Source: Candidozyma auris
Lineage: Eukaryota > Ascomycota > Pichiomycetes > Serinales > Metschnikowiaceae
NCBI RefSeq assembly: GCF_003013715.1
Contig: NC_072816.1
Span: 744,001 to 808,000 of the forward strand
Direction of reading: 5' to 3'
Length of the DNA: 64,000 nt
Notes under the pieces: model-generated
The model's database searches: none
The model's input: the letters and a program-made list of their open reading frames with translations, nothing else
Told to the model about the DNA's origin: nothing
Program-made: the position numbers and the translations under genes
Part shown: positions 10,086 to 19,982 of the stretch, in pieces
Position numbering within the stretch: the first letter of the stretch is position 1
How the letters are laid out: the number at the start of each line of letters is the position of its first letter

Positions 10086-10934
10086 GATCAAAAGATTTGA
10101 CTCAAGTAGATTGAAGATAGGGGTTAAAAAAGCTGGTTAAGAAGCAATTGTTGCTGAAAGCAAAAAAAAAAACCAAAAAAACTCCCGGCCTTGCGGTTAT
10201 ATATGATGAGGTCGCACTAAGAATGGTATGCGAGATATTAAGGGAGAACTGCACACTGGCCCAACATCCAGTTACTCGCAAAGCTCACGCAAACTTACTC
10301 ATAGCTCGCCGATGATCGCACTGTCATTAGGATTGCTCAAGTTATGCTTGCAATTCAATCTATTACGGGAACTTCTGGGGATTGAGCGATCGAATGCTCC
10401 GATTACGTGGCGTGCATAAATAATCCGTTGCTTCCTGAATTCAACCTCTCTTCAAATTCTCTGCGGTCTAGCCCTCCGGTCCTTCGGTGCAATGTCTTGC
10501 GGATTTTAAATGTTCACGTGCCGTGATTACAAATTGGCAGCTTGCATGGTACCGAAATCTCGTTACTGCCTTGTGCACAACGGTCATGATCCTTGATTAT
10601 GTGGATGCAAATTAACCCCCTAATGTCTTATAGTAGGTTTTGCTCATGCTTAATCGGCATATCAAAGTCGTTGTTTGATTACCCGAGAACCGACATCAAC
10701 GTCCGATTTGAACCTTATAGGTCACCAGCCGAGGTTGATTTCGAAAATAGGATCCTCATGGTGGAGAAGATGGGACCTAGCTAACTCCGTTGGTCCTTCA
10801 GCCTCTCATCCGTTGCACGTTGTCTCCTTTCGGCTAAAGGGACGAAGGAGCCGCTCCTCGGCCCTTTGTCCTATAACGGCAATGATGAGGACGAGCCTCC
10901 TGCAGAGATGCCTGCCATGCTGCCTTATCAAGCT
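10086..10934. other. Intergenic region between ZWF1 and KEX2
   Basis: About 850 bases holding the ZWF1 promoter (minus strand) and the 3' end of KEX2. An A-rich tract (10161-10180) and TATATAT at 10198-10204 lie close to ZWF1. Short frames of up to 98 codons have no protein character. Confidence 0.55.
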
Positions 10935-13592
10935 TTACCTTCCTTCTTCACCGTCAACAAGTCCCTCTTGACTGCCGCGTTCGCTGCCTTCGTGGTAGCT
11001 TTCTGGAGTTTCAGCACTCAGCGACTCTTCATTGGCCTTTGGTTTGGACGTGTCTCGAGAATCTCTGTCATCTTCATGAGCGTCTCCTTCGTCGCCAATC
11101 TGAAACATCTCGTCTTCATAATCAGGCAAGGTTTCTGCATTGAAATCATCAAATAATGTCTCTTGCTCACGCTCGCGTTGAGTCCCCAAATCGAGCGAGT
11201 CTCTCTCGTCCTCTTCGCTGTCGCTGTAATCCTCTCCTGGAATGATGTCGAATTCATAATCATCTCTCCTACGACGACGCGTGCTACCAGGAGATTTGTG
11301 GCACTTCATCGTGATGATGGCGATTATGAATCCAATCACTGCCAACGCCATGAAGTATTGGCCAGCATGGTCTGCAGCGTAGTGCTTATTGTTGTCCTGC
11401 TTTCCATCTTCTGGCTTGTCGTCTTCCTTATCAGAGTCCTCGTCGCTGCTGTCATCGGAGCTGTCGGGCTTCTCGGGCTTTTCTGTCTTTTCAGCTTCTT
11501 TTTCGTTCGTCTTTGTCGTTTCGGTAGAAGAAGTGGTTGCCTCTTGAGAAGTAGCAGTGGCTTCAACACGTGTAGTACTACTGGAGGTCGTCAGGCTTGT
11601 GGTGGAGGTAACTGTTTCGGTTGAAGACGTCGACTTAGACTTATTCTTCTGCAACTCGCGGCGCTCAGCCGCGTAGTCACGAGTGATATCGTACTTGACA
11701 GCCTTATCGGCATCGATGGACTCTCCGAAAAGACGAATCAGCCAGTCTTTTAACCTGATATCATTCTCTCCACGAGAGCTAGAAACTTCTAGCTTCCACT
11801 CCCCAACTCCGTCTTCGCCAAAATGCGCAACAGACAGGAATGTCCAATTTTGAAGACCTTTGCTTGACATATCTAGGGCCCTTCTCTGAGCAAGTTTGCT
11901 CACAACACCATGAGGTGAAATCAAATTCACTTGAATCTGACCTCTAACAGTGGAATCAATGCTTACAGTGACAGTGACATGCTCAACTTTCTCGAGGTTC
12001 ACGAGCTCAAGGTCTTCCTTTGTGACATTCAAAGAGCTAGAGATCACTTCACTGGATTCGAGGGGGCCAGACTTAACGCTTTTGTCCACTTGGACTTTAT
12101 CACTGTAATACCATGCCTGAGGCTTGACATTCTTCCACTTCTTCGCCTCCTCCACGAGTTTCTCGGCATCAATTTTACCGTAACCATACTTGTGAGAGTA
12201 CTTGAGTCCAAGAGCAGTTTCTTGGTATTCTCCATCATGTTCGTTAACTGTCACTGCGGCTCTGGCAGATACATGCTGGACATCTCTCCAAGTAAGATTG
12301 GGGTTCGCCTCCAATACCAAGGCATAGATACCCGCAGCCAAAGGAGCCGCTGCAGAGGTACCACCATGGGTATTTGAGCATTTCTTTTTGATGTCAGTAG
12401 TATGAATGTGTTCACCTGAGCCAGCACTATAAGTAACAACCATGACGGCAGAGCATGCTTCGGCATAAAAGGGCCATTGATTTTTGTGGTCGATAGCCCC
12501 CACGGTGATGGAATAGATCGAGTTAGTGTAGCCATCGAAGTTGCATTGGTCATCATACTGACGACCGTTTCCGCTAGCAAAAACGTAAACAGCACCTTTG
12601 CCCTGGCGGCCATCCTGAATGCCCTTGATCATTGCCTTACGAACAAGCATATCTGGTGCAGCCACGGTCTTACCGTTATCTCTGGGGCCCCAAGAACAGG
12701 AATATATATCATTGTGTTCCAACCCATAAATCATGGCAGCAGCCTCTTCTTCCGAAGATATGGCACCGGAAAGAATACGGATACCAGCCACTTTGCCCTC
12801 GTATGCCACACCAATGCCACACACGTCATTCTTGACCGCAGCAATCTCACCGGCGCATCTAGTGCCGTGGTAGTCATCAAAAAGTCTGGGGGTAGGCAAA
12901 TTTGTATTGTCATTGAAATCCCACGACCCTTCAGCGTTGAAGTTGGCCTTTAGGTCTTCCAGATCGTGGTCTAAGCCATCGTCAATAACAGCGACCGTGA
13001 CGTTGTGGCCCGTAATCCCTTTCAACCACAAGTTCTTCACGTTGACGTCATTTCCAGGATAACGAGTGTTGACCAAGTGCCACTGGCGCACAAATAGCGG
13101 ATCGTTGATGTCAAGCTTGTCGCTGACTTCCTTCAAGCCCTCTTGCAGAGAGTCAACAATGTCAACCCCACGAGGGTCCATCTGGTCCGAGTCAAACTCG
13201 ATGGGCACGGGCATTCTGCGCTCGAGCCGTTTGGGGTGCAACATGTGCACCAGCTTCAAGCCCGGATGCAGCGTCAAGGAGTCGTACGCCCCTTCGAGGC
13301 CAGGGGCTCTCTTGATGAGGTTGTGAGGATCCAGGTTGAAGTTGCCCAACATGGCAAGATGGTCGTGGTTCTGTTCCACGCTAAACACGAAATGGTCGTC
13401 TAATCCACGCACAGGGTGTTCAAAGCGATAGTCTTGGTGCTTGGTGATGAAATCGTGCAAGGGTTTGCCCAGGCGAGAGTGGTCGATCTCGACAACAAAA
13501 TACTGTCTTTGGGCGTAGTCTTTGGCGGGCACGGCGAACGCTGCTGCAAGCGCCACGAGGCACTGGAGCAAAACGAGCGGCAGGAGCTTCAT
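10935..13592 (-). CDS. KEX2: Kexin, proprotein convertase of the late Golgi
   Basis: 885 residues. Kexin cleaves after Lys-Arg and Arg-Arg in secretory precursors such as alpha-factor and killer-toxin-like proteins. Visible parts: signal peptide (1-20); prodomain to about 126, ending in basic pairs KR 121-122 and RR 125-126; S8B catalytic domain with Asp204 (VIDDGLDH), His242 (DYHGTRCAG), Asn342 (ASGNG) and Ser413 (HGGTSAAAP); P domain (about 470-620); a Ser/Thr-rich and acidic stalk (about 650-740); one transmembrane segment (about 748-768); and a long acidic cytosolic tail containing several Tyr residues suited to TGN retrieval. Long blocks such as DINDPLFVRQWHLVN match yeast Kex2. Everything needed for activity is present. 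CTG codons occur in the signal peptide and prodomain. Confidence 0.97.
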   Translation of the reverse strand: MKLLPLVLLQCLVALAAAFAVPAKDYAQRQYFVVEIDHSRLGKPLHDFITKHQDYRFEHPVRGLDDHFVFSVEQNHDHLAMLGNFNLDPHNLIKRAPGLEGAYDSLTLHPGLKLVHMLHPKRLERRMPVPIEFDSDQMDPRGVDIVDSLQEGLKEVSDKLDINDPLFVRQWHLVNTRYPGNDVNVKNLWLKGITGHNVTVAVIDDGLDHDLEDLKANFNAEGSWDFNDNTNLPTPRLFDDYHGTRCAGEIAAVKNDVCGIGVAYEGKVAGIRILSGAISSEEEAAAMIYGLEHNDIYSCSWGPRDNGKTVAAPDMLVRKAMIKGIQDGRQGKGAVYVFASGNGRQYDDQCNFDGYTNSIYSITVGAIDHKNQWPFYAEACSAVMVVTYSAGSGEHIHTTDIKKKCSNTHGGTSAAAPLAAGIYALVLEANPNLTWRDVQHVSARAAVTVNEHDGEYQETALGLKYSHKYGYGKIDAEKLVEEAKKWKNVKPQAWYYSDKVQVDKSVKSGPLESSEVISSSLNVTKEDLELVNLEKVEHVTVTVSIDSTVRGQIQVNLISPHGVVSKLAQRRALDMSSKGLQNWTFLSVAHFGEDGVGEWKLEVSSSRGENDIRLKDWLIRLFGESIDADKAVKYDITRDYAAERRELQKNKSKSTSSTETVTSTTSLTTSSSTTRVEATATSQEATTSSTETTKTNEKEAEKTEKPEKPDSSDDSSDEDSDKEDDKPEDGKQDNNKHYAADHAGQYFMALAVIGFIIAIITMKCHKSPGSTRRRRRDDYEFDIIPGEDYSDSEEDERDSLDLGTQREREQETLFDDFNAETLPDYEDEMFQIGDEGDAHEDDRDSRDTSKPKANEESLSAETPESYHEGSERGSQEGLVDGEEGR

Positions 13593-14325
13593 CGTGCTAC
13601 TATTTTATTCTAGAAGTGTAGGTGGTTTTCGAGGATGAGTGGTTGACACTGTGTTAGAAGTGGGTTCTGTATGGGCGCGAAAAAAGGTTAAACAATGTGG
13701 AGGTCCTTGAATGGGGAATATGTAGAGAGGTGAAAAACCTTCAGCGGGAGGACAATGGTCAAAAATAGCAGAAGAGGACGTCAAATTAGGGATTACATAG
13801 GGGTGCTATCTTGAAAAACGAAGGGTTTTCTCTTTCTTTCTTTCTTTTTAGGTTCCCATTTTATTGTGCCTTTCTAGAAGGGCCCTCGAGGGTGTATTTG
13901 GTCCAGTGGATTTTGGCTGCGAAACTCGTGGACCACACGAAAAGAGCCGAGGTTCGTGGAAGAGCCTAGAGGTTGGAAAGCTGAAGCAGTCGATGGTTTG
14001 TTTTGAAATGTTGGAGGTTGGTAACTCGTTTACATTTGGTAATGAAGGTGACAATATTATGGGTCTTGCGGAGCATCACCATTTACTCAAGGGTGCCCAG
14101 AATAGCTTGAAGAAACTGGCCCGTGCTAGAGGTAGAAAAATTCCCTAAAACAAATGTAAGCAATGAAGCTAACATTAATACCATAAGCAAAGGGGGGTCC
14201 TCGGAGATCGCCGAGCCATGGTGGACTTACAAGCAGTCAGGTCTCACTGACTCCGATCGTTCTGCAGACTTGAAGACTACTGATACCATTCTGTCCCGTG
14301 ATTCCATTCCCTATTTACAAACCCG
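13593..14325. other. Intergenic region upstream of KEX2
   Basis: About 730 bases between the NAR1 stop and the KEX2 start, both genes on the minus strand. A short TTTC microsatellite lies at 13831-13847. No gene recognised; the KEX2 promoter should be here but no clear TATA box was seen close to the start. Confidence 0.5.
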
Positions 14326-15933
14326 TTACCATTTGGCACCCAAAAGCACAGCATTTGGATCGGTAGGCTTCTCGACCTCGTTGAAATGAGTGGCAAAGAG
14401 CCGCTCTGTTGGTATTTGACTCTCTTCGCAGAAGCTTTCTGCCCACTGCTCCATTTTTTTCGCCATCTCTGCATTGTCCATGCTCGAGATGTCCACTGTA
14501 CCAATATCTCTATAAATATCCTTGACCTGTGAAAGCCATTCCTTCTCTGCAATGTCCTGTGGTCGCGTGATCTGGCCACCCCCGTTGATGCACCCGTCCG
14601 GGCACGCCATGACTTCAACATAATCACATTTGGAGGCGTCAGCAGTGTCTGAAGCTGCCTCTGAAGCTGGAGACCCATTCTTTGCGCCCATTCTTGCTCT
14701 TCTTCTGGCTGCAAGAGGATTGACCTTTCCCTGTTTGGAAGCTCCTCCAGGAGCTGGCTTGAGTTTCCTTACCAAGTTTTGAATGTTTTTGAAACCGTTT
14801 ACCACAGCTGCAGAAGCGATTTTCTGCCCGCTGGGCTTATGCATGAGTCTTAACTCGTACAAGTCAGAGTTTTTGCCCTCTATGGTCACCACCTCGAAGT
14901 CAGCTTCCAGGTATGTTTCTGGCCGAGTGCAAACCATGTGGTTCCTGGTGAGCATTAAATAGTTGTAGGCGTAGCCTCCAGACAGCGAGCCAGAGTCGTT
15001 TGCCCATGAAAGTTCTTTGTGTGGCCAGAGAGAAGGAGCCATTAGATTATAAATATTAGCGTTCTGTGACGCAATCTTGGCGGCATTCGTAGGCATGAGC
15101 TCATACTTCAGGTTTTCCAAGAGGTTGACGAGCTCCTTCGCTGTAAGAACACAATCAACGTCAGGCGCCGCTGTTTCCACCGGTGTGTTCTCTGGTCTAG
15201 CACTCTCTAGTTTTTTATCGAAGCACGGCATTATCGAAAGATGATATATGTCGCTTCTTGAGATGCCTAACTCCTTCGCCACTAGTGTCTTGAGAAGACA
15301 GCCCGTAATCTGCTGGGGAGACTTTGTTGTAGAGAGCATAGGCAACACATAGGGATGGGTCTTTTCGGCATAAAGCACCCACCCGGGGCAGATCGACAGT
15401 AAAACAGGAGCTTTGGAGCTGCCATCCGCCAGTCTCCTTGACATAACGCCTTGTGCCTCCTGAAGTAACGAAAGCTTTCTGCCCAAGGCCGTGCCCACTA
15501 TGTACTGAAAGCCCATCTGGTTTGCGAGTAAATTCACCAAGAGTCGATCCATTTCCCCCACTGGAAGCTTGTAGGCATGAGCCAACGAAGCACGCAGCTG
15601 GTGGCTGATACTAGCAACAAACACCTTCTTGTTATCGTTTTCTTGTATGGCTTTTAGTAGCTGTTCGTGAGAGTGTTGCGCCACAAGAACTTCCTCGGCA
15701 GACGTGATGCATCCAGAACAGGCTAAGCAGTCTGCCAACGAGATCTGTGCTGGAGAAAGAGCAGCGACTTTTCCGTCGATCTTGGAGATCTCTAGTGGGT
15801 TCCCGTTCTCATCTATCTGGATTTCGACCTCTCCCGCTTCCTGATCGTTCTTTGCCAGCTCCACTGGTTTGACGCATGCGACTCCTGGCGATATGAAATC
15901 ATTTAGATCGTCAGCAGAGAGTATGGCACTCAT
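14326..15933 (-). CDS. NAR1: Cytosolic Fe-S cluster assembly factor Nar1
   Basis: 535 residues. Nar1 is an iron-only hydrogenase-like protein of the CIA machinery that passes Fe-S clusters to cytosolic and nuclear apoproteins. All eight family cysteines are present: Cys20, then Cys69, Cys72 and Cys75 (CLACSGC) for the N-terminal 4Fe-4S cluster, and Cys182 (SICPGW), Cys237 (MPCFDKK), Cys444 and Cys448 (ACPDGCINGGG) for the second. The order and spacing match yeast Nar1. A linker rich in Lys, Arg and Ala (about 395-430) precedes the last two cysteines. Length is slightly longer than yeast Nar1. The gene is presumably essential, so the intact frame is expected. Confidence 0.96.
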   Translation of the reverse strand: MSAILSADDLNDFISPGVACVKPVELAKNDQEAGEVEIQIDENGNPLEISKIDGKVAALSPAQISLADCLACSGCITSAEEVLVAQHSHEQLLKAIQENDNKKVFVASISHQLRASLAHAYKLPVGEMDRLLVNLLANQMGFQYIVGTALGRKLSLLQEAQGVMSRRLADGSSKAPVLLSICPGWVLYAEKTHPYVLPMLSTTKSPQQITGCLLKTLVAKELGISRSDIYHLSIMPCFDKKLESARPENTPVETAAPDVDCVLTAKELVNLLENLKYELMPTNAAKIASQNANIYNLMAPSLWPHKELSWANDSGSLSGGYAYNYLMLTRNHMVCTRPETYLEADFEVVTIEGKNSDLYELRLMHKPSGQKIASAAVVNGFKNIQNLVRKLKPAPGGASKQGKVNPLAARRRARMGAKNGSPASEAASDTADASKCDYVEVMACPDGCINGGGQITRPQDIAEKEWLSQVKDIYRDIGTVDISSMDNAEMAKKMEQWAESFCEESQIPTERLFATHFNEVEKPTDPNAVLLGAKW

Positions 15934-16524
15934 TTGGAGAGAAGAGGATAGTGAGTTGTTGAAGATGACTAAGATGAGGTGAATGTATATTGGTGATAGA
16001 GTGAGTATGGGGTCGCGAAAGCCAATAGAAGGGTGTCTGTTGTCAGCGAGCGCTAGTGCTACTATTGAATTGGACTTATTGGTACATAAGCTAGTTAAAT
16101 GAGTTAATGTACTTCTTGCGTTGTTGGGTTTTCGTCCAAATCAGGATCGGATAGTATGTAGTGTTGCCTGTGTATCTGACTGTGGGGCTTGAGGCACTCA
16201 GTGTGGTAACTAAGAGAAGTAGATTTCAAGCAACTGTACCCGTTCTATATGTGGAAGCTGGCAGTCTTAAATATAAGCCCTGCCTGATAGTATCTGAAGA
16301 AGGCTCTAGCACGGCTTACCAGCATATTTTTTTTTTTAGGCTCGAAATTGACCATTGAACCGGCAATACAGAGAAGTTTCTCTCGTAGAATCTATTGTTA
16401 AGTGCCAGGGAGGTGTCAAGTAAACAGATCATCGGCTGTGGACATGATACCGATTGTGAAGTCCTCAAGCACTTCAAAGTTTCTCAAAAAGTAGGGACAG
16501 CTATATCATGAGTCCCTTGTCAGT
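15934..16524. other. Intergenic region upstream of NAR1
   Basis: About 590 bases between a YTP1-like gene and NAR1, both on the minus strand. Contains the NAR1 promoter; a run of T at 16326-16337. No gene recognised. Confidence 0.5.
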
Positions 16525-17883
16525 CTATGCGGTTGCCTCACGGGTGTCTTCGTCACTCAAGTCGTCAAGCTCGAAATTGTCCACATCGTCAGATGTGATA
16601 TTGGCATACCCATCAAGCTTACTAAGCTCTCCGTTCTCGTCATATCCCACTAAATGCAAGTACAATGTGAGGAGCATCTGCATCCACAAGTAGATCAAAA
16701 ATCCAGCACCACTCACCACTAAAATATATGACGAATGGTCAGCACCCAAGTCGTGAACGAGGTTGAGCTGCTCCTCGTTCGCAGACATGAACAAAATCCC
16801 CGAGAGAACCAAGCTGAAGGGTGGGATGTGCTGAAAGGTGAGAATCTTGCCGTTTTCAGTAGCGCCATTGTCATTGAGCAAGAAGCAAATTTCAACAATT
16901 CTTGAGAGTCCACCAGACATAAGTACGAGGCCGAATAGACCATGAACTTTTGTGGAGATCACCAAGTGCTGTGAATGATCTGACATCGCCCAGCCCGTAT
17001 ATATCAAGAGCAACGCGGGAACAACGCTTCTGGTGTTATTCTTCCTCGAAAGCCACATTCCTAGAAGTCCACCACACCACCATATGATACCCATGGAGGT
17101 ATGCTGGTAATCACCATGGTTCCACTCTTCTCTTCCCCATCTGTGTTCAGTGAAAGTGTTGACAATTCCCCAGAGACACATGATGGTCGAGTCCCAGAAC
17201 TCTTGACTCTTCACGTTGGGATCACCATTGAGTCTGCGGTGGTTTCTGATCCATGGGATTGTGAGGACCCACGCCAAAACGAACCCGTACAAGATAAAGG
17301 AAGAACCCATGATTCCATGAGCAATGCACTGGCCCGTGGCCTTGCCGTAACAAAAGCCAAAAAGGGCCACCGGCGCCATGCAAACGCGAACCCAGCCGGT
17401 CAAGACAGAAGTGAAGGCCACTGTCTTGTATGCTCGTATGGCCATTCTGGACGATGTTGAGAAGGACTGAGCCTTCTGAGGCCAGAACTTGTTCATGACG
17501 ATATTGGAGCCGTTGATTAATGTACCGAGAAAAACCGTTGCAGCAAGCTCCCATGTCAAGAACCAGCTGGTTCCCTTGGAGGTTCTATTCTCATGATTGT
17601 CCACGTTATCAGGAAAGTCCAAGAACAACGACTCAAGCGCAGAGTAGGCCAAAGAAACAATATGGAATACCGAAGCCAAGTGGAAAACCTCGGCAAACGC
17701 CAATACCGAGGAAACTGACGGTAAGATCAAAAGCAAGAATAAGGTAGTGATCCAGTGGAACGTCTTGGAGCCCGCATTGACCGGATGGAACTCGACCTTC
17801 TCGTCCATATCCATGTCCATATCGTCAGCAAGCACTAGCGCTGCCACCACCGCCAACGGGATCAATTTTTTGGCAATTGACAT
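16525..17883 (-). CDS. YTP1-like multi-spanning membrane protein
   Basis: 452 residues. A likely signal peptide (1-19) is followed by a short acidic Met/Asp stretch (DMDMDMDEK). About nine hydrophobic membrane segments follow (near 42-65, 68-88, 113-130, 155-180, 190-212, 265-285, 295-310, 320-340, 355-375 and 390-410). The C-terminal half has the pattern of the fungal Ytp1 domain, including a NTFTEHRWG block and conserved His and Trp residues. The tail is acidic and cytosolic. Ytp1 proteins are of unknown function; in yeast Ytp1 is described as a plasma-membrane or mitochondrial-like protein, so no role is proposed. It sits between NAR1 and a thioredoxin-like gene, all on the minus strand with short spacers. 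Confidence 0.8.
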   Translation of the reverse strand: MSIAKKLIPLAVVAALVLADDMDMDMDEKVEFHPVNAGSKTFHWITTLFLLLILPSVSSVLAFAEVFHLASVFHIVSLAYSALESLFLDFPDNVDNHENRTSKGTSWFLTWELAATVFLGTLINGSNIVMNKFWPQKAQSFSTSSRMAIRAYKTVAFTSVLTGWVRVCMAPVALFGFCYGKATGQCIAHGIMGSSFILYGFVLAWVLTIPWIRNHRRLNGDPNVKSQEFWDSTIMCLWGIVNTFTEHRWGREEWNHGDYQHTSMGIIWWCGGLLGMWLSRKNNTRSVVPALLLIYTGWAMSDHSQHLVISTKVHGLFGLVLMSGGLSRIVEICFLLNDNGATENGKILTFQHIPPFSLVLSGILFMSANEEQLNLVHDLGADHSSYILVVSGAGFLIYLWMQMLLTLYLHLVGYDENGELSKLDGYANITSDDVDNFELDDLSDEDTREATA

Positions 17884-18026
17884 TTGCGGGTGTGTTTTTC
17901 TATGAGTGGTGGATTTGAAGAAATCCGAGACTCCGAGTTTTTTAGGTGAGTGCAGTATGGGCGCCAGGACTAGAAGAAGTCTACAGAGGTGAGAGTATAC
18001 AAAAAAAAAACATAATATTTATGATT

Positions 18027-18404
18027 CTATTCAGTGGATTTATTAGCAATTAGCTCGGACTTGCCCAAGACATTGAGCATCAAGTGGATCCAGTCCTTGA
18101 GGTGCTCGGGTTGCTTGGCCAAGATCTTGCCAAAGGCTATGCCATAGTAATAGATTATGAATGTGGGATACGCTTGGATGAAGGGATCCTGCTTTCTGAA
18201 GATATCAATGTATCCATCCTTTCTTGGACGTTCAGTCTTGTAAAAATCGATTTTAAACTCGTTGGAGTACTCCTCAAACGAAGGTGCCACTCTAAGGCAG
18301 GGACCGCAGTTTTCGCCAGAAAAGTACACTAACACTGGGTTTTGCTGCAGTGTCTTGATAATCTCTTCGAATTCTTCGGGCGTGTCGAAGTGCTTGATGG
18401 CCAT
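18027..18404 (-). CDS. Small thioredoxin-like protein with CGPC active site
   Basis: 125 residues from the Met at 18404. The fold cues are a beta strand VLVYFSG, the redox pair Cys33-Gly-Pro-Cys36 and a cis-proline at Pro80 (QAYPTF). The usual Trp before the first Cys is Asn (ENCGPC). The C-terminal part after 85 (YYYGIAFGK) is unlike classical cytosolic Trx and has no membrane segment. A longer frame begins at 18608, but a TATAAAG at 18468-18474 lies between the two starts, and the upstream 68 residues are low in structure, so I favour the shorter form. No targeting signal is visible, suggesting a cytosolic protein. Function is likely a disulfide reductase or redox sensor; the exact partner is unknown. 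Confidence 0.8.
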   Translation of the reverse strand: MAIKHFDTPEEFEEIIKTLQQNPVLVYFSGENCGPCLRVAPSFEEYSNEFKIDFYKTERPRKDGYIDIFRKQDPFIQAYPTFIIYYYGIAFGKILAKQPEHLKDWIHLMLNVLGKSELIANKSTE

Positions 18405-19808
18405 TTTCCGCTTGCTGGTACTATTTGTGCTGCTTGGCTGTTCTGGACATGGCGACTTTGCAAGGCGCTTTATACCTCCACATATTTGATCGTCTCGAGC
18501 ATCACCTTGACAGATTATGCGACCTTCCTCTTCGCCAATGTGATAAGGGTGCGGCGCAAAAAGTGGACCCAGGGAATCACAAAAGGTTGGCTGGGAAAAA
18601 CCTTTCATTTTTGTTCAGCAGTAGTGATATTCTTGTCAACAATCACAAGCACTCGAAGGTCGAGCCAGCGTCTTCCTTGTGGTAGAAGTCGCCTTGCTAC
18701 AGCTACTCTTTCTACTGGGATAGTGTAAGTTTGGAGGAACCACACCCATAAGACTTTGACACTGTGAGCCACAACTTATCAAGTGGCTGTCAAGCGGGAA
18801 CACTTTAGCACACACACGTCTGGATTCCCAATTGTATTGTTGAGAGGAATGCATGGTGCTGACAAAAACTGTTCACATCTGAGCTCTTGATGTGTAGGGG
18901 ACTGGGACAGTTGACGAACAGAGGCAAGTAGCTACCGTGGAGTAATAAGTCAAGGAATAGTGTAAGAGGCAGTACTAGAACCGAGGCTTCAAAGGTGAGA
19001 GGTTGAATGCTGCAATTCGTCAGATACTTTTCAACAAAATTGATGCTTTTGCAGCTTCCAAAAAGTACGGGGGATAAGAGCTACACAAATGAGCCCAAAC
19101 CAATGGGTATTGGTTCCCACGCTAGTCAACTTGATTAGCTTGACTACGATCGGGTTTGTGAGTCCAGAGGAGAGTTTCGCAGCCACCAGAGTACGCGGCA
19201 CGTACGCTTAAGTAGCCTTGCATAATCAGTATTGGGTTGTGCATTCTAAATGCGCTTCAAAACACCCAGTCTCTAGTGAACAATTGGGTACAGCGTGCGT
19301 TGTTTTGCGTGGCTCGGGGACCATTGATGAAAGCACACCACATTCCGGTAATTGGCCAGTCGAAAAGCAGAACTCGGTTATAGTTGACATTTTTTTCGAA
19401 AACCTGTCAAGTAGCATTGGATTATCATTCCAACCAAAATGGTCCGACTTCATTCTTTGTTGCGTCAATTTTCTGATAAATTTGGGTTTGGTGATTGATA
19501 GTGCTTTTGACACGAAATAATTTTGAGTGATTGTTTTTACGTGATTTCGAAGATATGTTCTTTCTTCAAAAGCTTTGAGATGATCAACGCGTATTGTTTC
19601 CTCATTCCGACTCTTCAACATAACCAAAAGGCTGTCCAGAACTTTTACCGTAGAGTCATCCTAGAACTAGATGAAACCCTCAGGTCAAAGAACGGTTGAT
19701 CAAACCTCATTATTTCTACTAAGGGTTACAGTTTTAAAACGTCTCGATTTATTTCAGTTGTATAAACGAGTAGCAATATACCTTTGACAAGCGCCATCAA
19801 CACACTTT
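18405..19808. other. Gene-poor region left of the small peptide gene
   Basis: 1.4 kb. It holds the promoter of the thioredoxin-like gene and the downstream part of the peptide gene. A 133-codon minus-strand frame at 19226-19627 is rich in charged residues but matches nothing I know. No repeats or RNA genes recognised. Confidence 0.5.
18468..18474 (-). promoter_or_regulatory. TATA box of the thioredoxin-like gene
   Basis: TATAAAG on the minus strand, about 64 bases upstream of the chosen ATG at 18404. It decides against the upstream in-frame Met at 18608. Confidence 0.5.
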
Positions 19809-19982
19809 TTAGCCATCATCAACACATTGCTTAATAATAGGCTCATCTGGAGTGTCCCTCTTTATTAGACAAGCAAGACCAGCATCACAATCAGCGTGCA
19901 GCCCACAAGCACCTCCGACACCAACAGAGTATGCTGGAGAAAAGAGTAATGCCAATGCAAAGACTTTCGTAGTAAAAAGCAT
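19809..19982 (-). CDS. Small secreted cysteine-rich peptide, copy 1
   Basis: 57 residues, too short for most gene finders. Residues 1-20 (MLFTTKVFALALLFSPAYSV) form a clear signal peptide. The predicted mature part has four cysteines, Cys26, Cys32, Cys38 and Cys53, in a C-x5-C-x5-C-x14-C pattern with the block HADCDAGLACL. Residue 28 is encoded by CTG, hence probably Ser. A Lys-Arg pair at 41-42 is a possible Kex2 site between the third and fourth cysteine. The stop is at 19809-19811. A TATA box lies 33 bases upstream. It is 46/57 identical to the gene at 21755. I do not recognise the family; candidates include an effector, antimicrobial or signalling peptide, none of them shown. Selection on the coding frame is suggested by the conserved mature part. 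Confidence 0.75.
   Translation of the reverse strand: MLFTTKVFALALLFSPAYSVGVGGACGLHADCDAGLACLIKRDTPDEPIIKQCVDDG

Noticed and set aside
18405..18608. 68-residue N-terminal extension of the thioredoxin-like protein
   Set aside because: A TATA box lies inside it, it has no targeting features, and the thioredoxin fold starts right after the second Met.
19226..19627. 133-codon minus-strand frame left of peptide copy 1
   Set aside because: Rich in charged residues but no recognisable domain; could be a relic, but nothing supports it.
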